Shown here: piece after piece, positions 23,901 to 30,257 of the stretch
How positions within the stretch are numbered: the first letter of the stretch is position 1
Layout of the letters: every line of letters starts with the position of its first letter
DNA from: a virus
Strand: one strand, 5' to 3'
Length of the DNA stretch: 35,487 bases
Virus record (IMG/VR): IMGVR_UViG_3300023179_000284
Coordinates: 1-35,487 of that record
Position numbers and translations under genes: made by a program
The notes under the pieces: model-generated
The model's database searches: none
Seen by the model: only the letters and a program-made list of their open reading frames with translations
What the model was told of the DNA's origin: nothing

Positions 23901-24563
23901 TTTTGCAAGCGTAGCAGCCCTGCTAACAGCCCCTTCTTTACCAGCTTCCTGTGCCTCAATAACTCGTTGAGGAGTTTCCGTTAGTTGTACAATAGAAGAA
24001 GGCATTTCACCAGCTTTTGCCGCACGTTGAGCTTCCATCCTCGCAATTTCAGGGCGAAGTCCTTGGGCCGTTAGCGCAGCTTGTCTTTGCTCTCTAGTCG
24101 TACCGAGTTGCTGTACTTGTTTGGATTTTGTCTCAAACTCTTGCTGTTGCTGATCGATGGTTTTTGCTACTGACCCAACCCAATCATCACGGCTAATCAT
24201 CTCCAGGCGTTTTTCAGGAGAAGCGGCATCATAAGCAGCGCGAACTGCTGCAAACATTTCTTCAGTAACCGGAGCCCCTCGGCGTTCTATTCTTGGTTGA
24301 ACGGGGGGTTTAAAGTCCTTCATTACGCTAGGAGCAGTTGTTCTCCCTTCTTCAAAAGCCGGAGCAGCCTCAAGCCCTTCTATTTCAGAAAGCCCACGTA
24401 GTAATTCTGTTTTTGGTTCTGCTTTAACTTCTGCTTTTGGTTTTGCAGCGGGTGCAGCCGTACCTCCAAACTGCTTGGCAAGCTCCGCAAAGTCTACGGG
24501 TGGGGGTGCAGACGTAGCCGTACCACCAAATTGTTTGGCAAGGGCAGCGTAATCAGTCGCCAT
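17934..24563 (-). CDS. Giant polyvalent internal virion protein with HEALH peptidase motif and LPD38-like region
   Basis: 2,209 residues, 6.6 kb, last gene of the leftward arm. The N-terminus has two near copies of LAKQFGGTA. Residues up to about 960 are low-complexity, charged and coiled-coil-like. A zinc metallopeptidase motif HEALH is at 1038-1042, with a later NEFLAYG (E1118) as possible third ligand. The final part (about 1800-2110: RPTWMQQGLGKVLFQFKMYP, then LNDMWGRDSKETKTARDSAI) resembles the LPD38 domain of polyvalent proteins; a hydrophobic stretch lies near 1870-1905. Such proteins are packaged and enter the cell with the DNA. ATG overlaps the upstream stop (TAATG). Confidence 0.85.
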   Translation of the reverse strand: MATDYAALAKQFGGTATSAPPPVDFAELAKQFGGTAAPAAKPKAEVKAEPKTELLRGLSEIEGLEAAPAFEEGRTTAPSVMKDFKPPVQPRIERRGAPVTEEMFAAVRAAYDAASPEKRLEMISRDDWVGSVAKTIDQQQQEFETKSKQVQQLGTTREQRQAALTAQGLRPEIARMEAQRAAKAGEMPSSIVQLTETPQRVIEAQEAGKEGAVSRAATLAKQATKQGFSGLGMFSAELLGDDRAAEFYTDAAKNASQFQENMGKGKGRPAQILEAAINSILQQAPTLVSGTLSGGLGAPLMYLGLQTFGQEYATGREVNLTPMEAAARASAFTAFEILGARYGGLKETLSGIRAVARGIPPEKLTEYFGKALAKEIPGESFTTTGQFFTDAASGVDKTPTLMKLLNQLQDTVLQTITQTGLMTGGARGLSASVRKTREALGLPTDRPLTAQEILDASAELKRREAEELERQEKPKARGEPTVSATTAPTEKVEPSIKKEGEDEVASPKVLAAEDRKEMIEARAEQLVKLSGFTKSRALDVATREVDDGIIQKAADIAQGPVTSRTDEIAQDLMIGGMPPDQAFAVARRRADEEAQAEGEPSVTGPVIPAVGKSFEISGRPEPTLAPAGVEGAEPSGMVSTEESVAGPVRREEAKPTPLTEEERDTAFEAKKAKAQQIARTNASTAFDQLGEYGGDLDAALDSYRTNMADTLVEEGFKESDDWDALLNAADRAFDAEVNKQKGTPSATTPTEAKQAKEEGAAAPPEGTKVAESATEEFVGPPLITRLPSSEEVRKKTGRGRKKLAPEVAEKKAEEKNKAQAEKARADRALKKAQGDLTLSQAEVDDAELVKALGSKGESEESIRDQQGKLRENAIKQLLRLEANPNLRGTAVGKRVKEAIKNLGLAPQAIEFFRRKIKEEDANRAAVAKKEVLPSQTETTVGPPEDKLSKAQNASQAVSLIAKIGDAFESALAMRLRPFLNGVKFVVIEVGDALPPVLEKNIDSWNRARGIYVPENRTIYVRGKSFGKDQGINNTTILHEALHAATSTKIALGSAASLGGRKDSKLQTLVRDLRDLGIQSGQFYEYLKNKGDLPVEVSRVVEATANENGGYDIFDDPNEFLAYGMSDADFQAFLSALPPKKTQTGFSSFVRILLRSFGLGESKYNALAELIDITDKLLSAQKTPGMRIAEQGLKAFEQRKYKSEPEPVEKKSLKRLVREQRKAEEIVARSRSGTELMEGTKLTQLARNPLAVREYLDEVWDNMSGAAKTAFVRMPTLQFLAEWSKDEVPRIKEINDLVGQMFGTSQQFMRGAVDLINEVKRGYKQDKTLRVKLENLIYDTTLAEYDPSNPKLPSRNPNFDKNFLALGPTGQKLYVRIRNYYESVINLYNNLLDKQIQNLQGVSQETKTNLMAMIRQTFEVENRIRPFFPLVRPDGNFYLRINEGLYADQPEFYIFKTRGARNNAAKKLAEELNPGNPDALNVELDSSNFKLGNNIRDLRLDSLDAAPLLQAVFKAIDEGDFNPVASGMNEVDQRAEATAAREALKDSIYQLYLTTMPEQSFRRQFIHRKGRIGFSVDLTQNIASVAAKQAVQLARLEFSPQLRNAVSAAKDSIAEREELSPFVDEAERRVNAALAGNRGGFLDAVSGVANRLSYIYYMTGISSALIQPFSLLISGVPVLGANHGSMTKAAKELGKMLTFINQYGIVRENPDGTTSYVPPSIANAKGLTPLQKRAVAEMVERGVEQSTYSSLVYGYKSVTTDDFDSIPGKGKRLANVLIAGLLHNIERLTREAVYLASFNLGIGRGLDYEDAVRQAVSDTNEALGNYDIANRPTWMQQGLGKVLFQFKMYPLQMTLLLGTNLMRMIPFMNKEGKAVAIKKFFGVMGMSALVAGVPGMAMFSSIVGLLGWLWSKMSDDDDWPDELREMDLETWLRTVQIPEALGGMSIGSVPVSDVIDRGIFNAMTGWDIASRTQLNDMWGRDSKETKTARDSAIAFMVENMGPTASLGLSMADAYQAYTEGDYQKMWERMSPAAIRNWVMANKMMNEGIKTSAGADLVTKDNVKTGELIGRVLGFNPDINAITQVNNFKLNGVEQKILNKRNLILTRLNVQFKKESEAGDAMFDKIIEDEVSKFNRKYPSYAIDADTIVDSLSSKAERRASAVAGVAITEKSAPLVGTAADKLAERLEKRAEEMAAKRKIDVEVSGVGKNR
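24472..24560 (-). repeat. N-terminal LAKQFGGTA repeat in the giant protein
   Basis: The first 30 residues of the giant protein contain YAALAKQFGGTA and FAELAKQFGGTA, separated by a Pro-rich linker. The DNA of the two copies differs at several third positions, so the peptide rather than the DNA is conserved. It may be a short binding motif. Confidence 0.75.
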
Positions 24564-25966
24564 TACTTTACCCCTGCGGCTGCTCTAAATTGATCTGCGG
24601 CTTCTTTCGTCGGGAAAAAATACGTTACTCCACCAGCGGTCACTGGGAAATTACCACCTGCACTTGCGGCAGGTTTGGGGGCAGGGGCATTGGGTTTGGC
24701 AGCAGATTCAAGTCCGTAAGTATTTTTCCACCTATTCATAACTTCTGCTTCAACTTGATCGGCAGATAAGTTGGGGTTCGCTTCTTTTATTTGTTTGGTC
24801 ATTTGGTTATAAATCGAACGACCACTCACCATCTTCCACTTATTAAAGTTTTCTACTAACTTAGGATCAAGTTTCCCTTCTTCCGCTTGTACTCTGCTAG
24901 GACCAATATCTGAAGTACGTGTTTGTGCTACAGCACGACGTAAAGCCTCTACCCTCGTTTTGTTTTCCGGTGTCGGGTTCTCTCCAAACGCTATTTCAGC
25001 AGCGGCTAATTGCTCTGGTAGTTTTGGTCCACTACCAGGACGTGGAGGCGTAGGAGGTTTAGTCGCAGTAAGCGCCCTACCAATATTTGTACCAATAGCA
25101 GCTTCAGTACGCATACGAGCGTTAGCAGCATCAGCTTGATTTTTACGAGCAGACTCAAGTGCCGATAGCGCCCCACGCATATTGCCTTGACGTTCTTTAC
25201 GTTGCGCATCCATAAGATCAAACTGCATCCGATCGATTGCAAGCTCTTCAGCCCGTTGTGCTTTCTTAATAGCCCCAAGACCTTTACCTAAAGATGCACC
25301 TGCCGAAGCAATCCCACGAAGAGCACCCCCAGGTTGTTGCGCAGCGGCAGCGGCCTCAAAGAATGCACCAGCACGTTCGTAGTTATCCCCAGCACCTATA
25401 CGCCCACGGCGAGCAGCTAATGCTTCTAATGCTTTTGGATAGGGACTCGGACCCCCAGCACTCTCGACCTGAGACATATAGTTGGTAATAAATGCTTTTT
25501 GTTGGTCGGGAGTCATCTCTTTAAACTCCATCCCCGACAAACGCTTACTACTATCGATTAATTGCCCAATCAAACGTTTTCTAAGATCCCCAACACCAAG
25601 TTTTTCGTATTCTTCAGCAGTGACGCCACTTTCATTTTTAACGACTTGATTGGTTTGATCCTCGTCATCGTCACCAGAAAACGCAACAATCCCACCAGGG
25701 GCGAACCCTTGTTCAGGTACAGGCATGGCACCCAGACCAGCAGACTGAACAGCTTCTTGCGCTAAAGAGGGAGCACCCTTCGGAGGAGCGTTTTGACCTG
25801 CCATCGAAGCTCGCATAGCGGCTTCTTCTTTAATAAGTTGAAGGGCTCGAAGTGCGGTAAACGCATCAAGGTTGGGAACTTGACCCTGACCAAGCACAGC
25901 CTGTTGAAGGATCGTCGGGTTCGTCTTGAACCGCTCGGCGAAGATCGAAGCCTTATCGATTGCCAT
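24563..25966 (-). CDS. Putative internal virion protein, 467 residues
   Basis: Ala/Gln-rich, mainly helical protein starting MAIDKASIFAERFKTNPTIL. It has a loop-like region (PEQGFAPGGIVAFSGDDDED), a long coiled-coil part (KKAQRAEELAIDRMQFDLMD), and a short C-terminal domain (AGGNFPVTAGGVTYFFPTKE). FAPGGIVAF is a type of motif I have seen in other phage internal proteins. It has a GAGGAAAAC site before ATG and its stop overlaps the next ATG (TAATG). The place next to the giant protein suggests it is part of the ejected complex. Confidence 0.75.
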   Translation of the reverse strand: MAIDKASIFAERFKTNPTILQQAVLGQGQVPNLDAFTALRALQLIKEEAAMRASMAGQNAPPKGAPSLAQEAVQSAGLGAMPVPEQGFAPGGIVAFSGDDDEDQTNQVVKNESGVTAEEYEKLGVGDLRKRLIGQLIDSSKRLSGMEFKEMTPDQQKAFITNYMSQVESAGGPSPYPKALEALAARRGRIGAGDNYERAGAFFEAAAAAQQPGGALRGIASAGASLGKGLGAIKKAQRAEELAIDRMQFDLMDAQRKERQGNMRGALSALESARKNQADAANARMRTEAAIGTNIGRALTATKPPTPPRPGSGPKLPEQLAAAEIAFGENPTPENKTRVEALRRAVAQTRTSDIGPSRVQAEEGKLDPKLVENFNKWKMVSGRSIYNQMTKQIKEANPNLSADQVEAEVMNRWKNTYGLESAAKPNAPAPKPAASAGGNFPVTAGGVTYFFPTKEAADQFRAAAGVK

Positions 25967-25973
25967 GTTTTCC

Positions 25974-27176
25974 TCACACCAATGTATTCAACGCAAGAGC
26001 GCCCAGACCACCACCCCGCAACCCTTCATTCTCATCAATCCTACCCCCTTCTGCCTTCAAAAGCGAGGAGACACCTGCTGCACCGAGACCCAAAGACGTT
26101 AAATTCTGGATGGTAGTCGGCGCAGGTTGATAAAGTGTCGAGCCTTGAGCAGATAACGGTACACCCCTGATGATGTCCGACATGAACGCAAGCTGCTTGT
26201 ATGGGTAGTTTTGGTAGTTAAGGTAGTCTTGATATTGCTGGTTCAGGATATTTTGCGCTTGTTGTTGCTGCTGCAATCCGTATCCTGCTTGAAGCTGATT
26301 GATACCGAGGTTCTGCCCATACTCAAGCTGACCTAAATTACCAAGCTGACCAGCACCCTGAAGCGCGGTCTGTAATCCTTGAAGACCGAGACCAGCACCA
26401 AACTGTCCTTGCTGTGCGTTAAGTTGAGCAGCGGCTTGACCAAACTGAGCTTCTTGACCCGCAGCACCCATCTGCTGTCCATACCCAAACTGCCGAGACT
26501 GTTCTGCTTGTTGCTGTGCAACAAGTTTTGCTTGTTGGTTTGCTAACGCAGCTTGGAGGCCTAGTCCCGTTTCAGTGTTGTACTGCTGTCGAGCCTGTTG
26601 AAACGCAGCCGCATCAATACCGCCAAGTTGTTGTTGCAGTGCACGGTTTGCTTCGGAGCGTTGGATGATGTCTCTAGCACCGCCAAATGCACCCGACCGA
26701 GCAGCCGCAGCTTGTTGCGCTAAACCAGAAATACCTGCTTGTCTCTTCGCTTCTTGTTTCAGTACGTCCGTGTAGGGGTCCATGTACTTCTGAGCGACCC
26801 CAGCATTTGTAAACGAGCCTGTACCTACTTTGTCAGTAGCAAACGATCCAGGTTGGTAGAGGTCTGGACGACTGTATTGGTTAGTTACTGGGTTGTAAGT
26901 AAACGAGGTGTTAAGCGCCCCAAGACCTGCGAGCCCAGCTAGACCCGTAGCATCCGTGAGTTGAGGCGCAGCCTGCATAAGTGCTGCATTCTGGTATGCC
27001 TGCTGTTGTAGAGGAGAGAACTGAGCTACACGTTCCCCTTGATACTGCATATAGGGGTTTTGAGTAGTATCAGTAACCGCAGCAGCTTGCCCAAGTAAGT
27101 TTTGTGCATAGGGCGATATTTCAGGAGCAAACCCAATTTGAGTCTGCTGAATTGCGGTCGGGATACTGTCAGCCAT
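25974..27176 (-). CDS. Gln/Ala-rich putative internal virion protein, 400 residues
   Basis: A Gln-, Ala- and Gly-rich protein, mostly predicted helix (for example AAQLNAQQGQFGAGLGLQGL). Early residues contain QGERVAQFSPLQQQAYQNAA, a pattern typical of phage internal or tail-tube-lining proteins. It ends with a helical segment, then LKAEGGRIDENEGLRGGGLG, resembling Gly-rich tail segments in its neighbours. AAGGAGT precedes the ATG. No enzyme motif is seen. The repetitive QLGNLGQLEYG-type sequence may form elongated structure. Confidence 0.7.
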   Translation of the reverse strand: MADSIPTAIQQTQIGFAPEISPYAQNLLGQAAAVTDTTQNPYMQYQGERVAQFSPLQQQAYQNAALMQAAPQLTDATGLAGLAGLGALNTSFTYNPVTNQYSRPDLYQPGSFATDKVGTGSFTNAGVAQKYMDPYTDVLKQEAKRQAGISGLAQQAAAARSGAFGGARDIIQRSEANRALQQQLGGIDAAAFQQARQQYNTETGLGLQAALANQQAKLVAQQQAEQSRQFGYGQQMGAAGQEAQFGQAAAQLNAQQGQFGAGLGLQGLQTALQGAGQLGNLGQLEYGQNLGINQLQAGYGLQQQQQAQNILNQQYQDYLNYQNYPYKQLAFMSDIIRGVPLSAQGSTLYQPAPTTIQNLTSLGLGAAGVSSLLKAEGGRIDENEGLRGGGLGALALNTLV

Positions 27177-27187
27177 GTTGTGACTCC

Positions 27188-29611
27188 TTAAGCAGGAAGA
27201 TATTTGTCAGACCGGCTGTCTTTAGCGACTCGCCCTTTTCCGACTGTTTTGCCACGGGCTTTCTGAACCCGATCCATCATTTCATAGAGCTTTCTAGCAC
27301 CAGCTTCTGTAGACCCGTTACCAAGTTCAGAAACGATACGAGCAGGTACTACAAATTCCCCGTCGGCCAAACGCGCTGGACGGTCCTTACCAATGACCGC
27401 AGGGATAGAATCAGATACCCCATCACCAGGACCACGCAGCAACCGACCACCGTCAGAATAAGAACCAAGGTTATAAGCAAGACTCGAAAGACCTCCTTCA
27501 GCCATGAGTCCACCATTTTTATCTCCAGTTACTATTTCTTCTTTTTCCGTCTCTGCTGACCTTTTGTCTTTCTTTGTTGCCTCGATAAATTTACCCGCTG
27601 CATCGTAGTAGTTGTTGTCAGAACCACGGTAACGGTTATCGCTCTCACGAACGGCAGTAATCATCTGTCCGTCTTTGTTGTAAGTGCTAATAACAGCAGG
27701 TTGGTAGTTAGGGTTAGCCACGTATTGCTGCTTACTTGTGTCCCATGTATATTTACTTTGGTATGAAGGACGGGGTATACCCATCACTGCTTCAGCATAC
27801 GGACGAGCAACCTCACCAGTCGGCGTAACAGGACGTAGTGGGTAAGCAGCTCCAGGTCTGCCCATTAAATAATCGTATGCAGACTTAGACCCACCTGTAG
27901 CCGTGCCGTATTTAGTTAAAAAGTCTTCGTAAGAAGTAGGTACGTATGGACGATAACCCAAACTACCACCGCCCTTTGTATACGCATCGCGTACATCTTT
28001 CATGCCCGTAAATCCACCTTCAGGTCGATAAGGAATGTTCGGTGTCGTAGTGATCGTACCATTAGGATTAACTACAGTATTGCCCCCACCACTTACACCA
28101 GGAGCAAGTGCAGTTTCAGGCGCGGTAGATATATCTGTAGGTTTGTCTACTCTAGTTAATTCAGTAGTGTCAGGTACACAAGCGTTTTTTACTGGATCAA
28201 ATGTGTATCCAGTGGGGCAAGTAAGCGCATTATAACCCCCACCGTATTTGATTGCATCTTCTTCAACAACGACAGGTTTTGCAGCGAAATACTCATCAAG
28301 TGTTTTACCTGTAGCCCTTATAAAGTCGGCTTCGTTTGACCCCCATTTGTTTAACTCTTGCTCTACAACAGACCGCTTCGTAGGTTTGAATTTATCAAGA
28401 GCATAATTAATATTGCTGCTCATTCCAGCAAGTCCGCCATAAGTCTCAGCTACGTTTTCCGGCGAACCAATATCTTTATTAGTAAGCGCATAAACATTAG
28501 CGGCTGAAACTTGTGTGGGATGCAATTGCTGAGCTTTTTCTAAATCTGCGGCAGAAACCCCCCAAGTCTTCATAGCTTCTTGAGCTTGGTCATAAGTTAG
28601 GTTGGGGTTGTTGGTTATGTAATTAGCAATATTTTGATAGTACTTATCTGCACCAATACCACCTGTCCCAGTTGCAGTTAAATACCCAGCAGAACCACCA
28701 TCGGCCATGCGGACAACAGGCTCGTTGCGATACATCAACCCCATCAATCCACCGTCGGCAACACCACCATCAGCCATACCAGGAGGAATACTGTATGGGA
28801 ACGGACGACCCGCAGCTTCTTCGGCTTTTACCGGAGTGAGTGCTGTGTACTCTTGAGAATAAGGATCGTAGGTATAGGGACGAATGTACGCAGTAGGAGA
28901 TGTACGGGTTTGCGGTAGCTGGCTTTTAACCGCCATATCAGCAAGGATCGGAGAAGCCGCAGCACCAGCAGACATAAGCGCAGCTTTATTACCACCCATC
29001 TGAGAAGCAAGTGATTGCAAACCACCTTCGCCTGTAGCGGCTTGATACCCTCTTTGCAAAATCTCTCCTGGGCCTAGAGCTGCTCTAGTTGCTGCAAGCT
29101 GTTCAGGAGTGGCGGTTGCCCCCATTAATTTAGCCATCTCTGCATTTGACATTCCAGCTACAACATCTGGATTAGCTTGTGCTAACGCCGCCATACTTTC
29201 ACCCGTAGCAGCCTGAGCACCCAAAGACTCCAAGCCACCAGCAAAGTTAGCACCACCGTAAGCACCAAGACCTGCCATAAGTCCTTTACCCAAATCACCA
29301 GTACGAAGGGCTTCCACACCACCAACCAGAAGACCTGTACCTACGGAAGCACTTGTACCTAAAGCAGCGCCGATTGCAGAGCCAACACCAGGAGCTACCA
29401 AGTTCAAACCGAATCCAATAATTGCGGGTAGGAGCGATTTCAAGAACCCAGCTTCAGGGAGCCCAGTGTCAGGATTAATAGTCAGCGACCCACCATGTGC
29501 TTTAGCAAGTGCTTGCAGCCCCCGAACTTCTTCAGGAGCCATATGTACGAGCATGGTGTCAGGGCCTCGACCCTTGGAGGCTAATTCGTTGGCGATAATA
29601 GCTAGGCTCAT
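27188..29611 (-). CDS. Large virion protein with hydrophobic Gly/Ala region, 807 residues
   Basis: The ATG at 29611 follows GAAGGGG by five bases; a longer frame from 29641 would overlap the previous gene. Residues about 40-110 form a Gly/Ala-rich hydrophobic region (IIGFGLNLVAPGVGSAIGAA), suited to membrane insertion. The middle has Tyr/Pro-rich linkers and small repeated motifs (GLMYRNEPVVRMADGGSAG). The C-terminus (GKDRPARLADGEFVVPARIV, then GNGSTEAGARKLYEMMDRVQ) resembles the ends of ejected internal proteins in podovirus-like phages. I infer an internal virion role, perhaps forming a channel during DNA entry. Confidence 0.78.
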   Translation of the reverse strand: MSLAIIANELASKGRGPDTMLVHMAPEEVRGLQALAKAHGGSLTINPDTGLPEAGFLKSLLPAIIGFGLNLVAPGVGSAIGAALGTSASVGTGLLVGGVEALRTGDLGKGLMAGLGAYGGANFAGGLESLGAQAATGESMAALAQANPDVVAGMSNAEMAKLMGATATPEQLAATRAALGPGEILQRGYQAATGEGGLQSLASQMGGNKAALMSAGAAASPILADMAVKSQLPQTRTSPTAYIRPYTYDPYSQEYTALTPVKAEEAAGRPFPYSIPPGMADGGVADGGLMGLMYRNEPVVRMADGGSAGYLTATGTGGIGADKYYQNIANYITNNPNLTYDQAQEAMKTWGVSAADLEKAQQLHPTQVSAANVYALTNKDIGSPENVAETYGGLAGMSSNINYALDKFKPTKRSVVEQELNKWGSNEADFIRATGKTLDEYFAAKPVVVEEDAIKYGGGYNALTCPTGYTFDPVKNACVPDTTELTRVDKPTDISTAPETALAPGVSGGGNTVVNPNGTITTTPNIPYRPEGGFTGMKDVRDAYTKGGGSLGYRPYVPTSYEDFLTKYGTATGGSKSAYDYLMGRPGAAYPLRPVTPTGEVARPYAEAVMGIPRPSYQSKYTWDTSKQQYVANPNYQPAVISTYNKDGQMITAVRESDNRYRGSDNNYYDAAGKFIEATKKDKRSAETEKEEIVTGDKNGGLMAEGGLSSLAYNLGSYSDGGRLLRGPGDGVSDSIPAVIGKDRPARLADGEFVVPARIVSELGNGSTEAGARKLYEMMDRVQKARGKTVGKGRVAKDSRSDKYLPA

Positions 29612-29621
29612 CTTTGCCCCT

Positions 29622-30257
29622 TCAATCGGTAGCAGATACAAAACTCATTGTGGCAATCACCGAAGGCGTTGCCGGTCTGGTAGGAGAAGACGCAGCAGGG
29701 ATATGCTCAATCTTAACTCCAAGGTCATTTGTACACCAATACAATTCTACGTAATCGCTGGCGTTTAAAGGCAAAAATAAATTTAGTGACGCAATCAAAT
29801 GCCCGTCTACGCCACCGTGACGATTTGGCACCGAAAACCGAGAATTACTGTTACTTAAATTCGTGCCGTTGATCGCCGCCCAAACATCAACATCATGGAT
29901 CTGCGTATCAGTGTTAGTAAATTGAATACTGAATTGTAGATTGTAAACTCCAGCGTAGGTAACAGTCATCTTTGAACCATCAACCAAGTACACACTATCA
30001 ACAACGTCGGCTACATCAAACGTAATGGCGTACGATGCAGTGGTACTTGATGCTGTTTGATCGGATTCGCTTGACCAAGCGCCGAATGGGTTGACGATAT
30101 ACCTACCCCCTCGATCCCCAAACAAAGCCAATAAATTGTTATTTAGCCGGTTGAAGTACAAACGAAGGACATTATTAAACTGCTCGTGGTATCGAGGTTG
30201 ATAGTCCGTAGGGGGTACAGGCAGGTTTGGTGCAGCAGGATGAACTATCCGAGCCAT
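29622..30257 (-). CDS. Virion protein with C1q/TNF-like jelly-roll domain
   Basis: A 211-residue protein. The N-terminal about 60 residues are helical with Pro-rich start (HPAAPNLPVPPTDYQPRYHE). The rest is beta-rich and fits a jelly-roll of the C1q/TNF type: TVTYAGVYNLQFSIQFTNTD, then DVDVWAAINGTNLSNSNSRF, then FLPLNASDYVELYWCTNDLG. Such domains form trimers on phage fibres or heads. Its ATG overlaps the stop of the 695-residue gene (TAATG), so it is co-translated with that tail protein. Confidence 0.75.
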   Translation of the reverse strand: MARIVHPAAPNLPVPPTDYQPRYHEQFNNVLRLYFNRLNNNLLALFGDRGGRYIVNPFGAWSSESDQTASSTTASYAITFDVADVVDSVYLVDGSKMTVTYAGVYNLQFSIQFTNTDTQIHDVDVWAAINGTNLSNSNSRFSVPNRHGGVDGHLIASLNLFLPLNASDYVELYWCTNDLGVKIEHIPAASSPTRPATPSVIATMSFVSATD

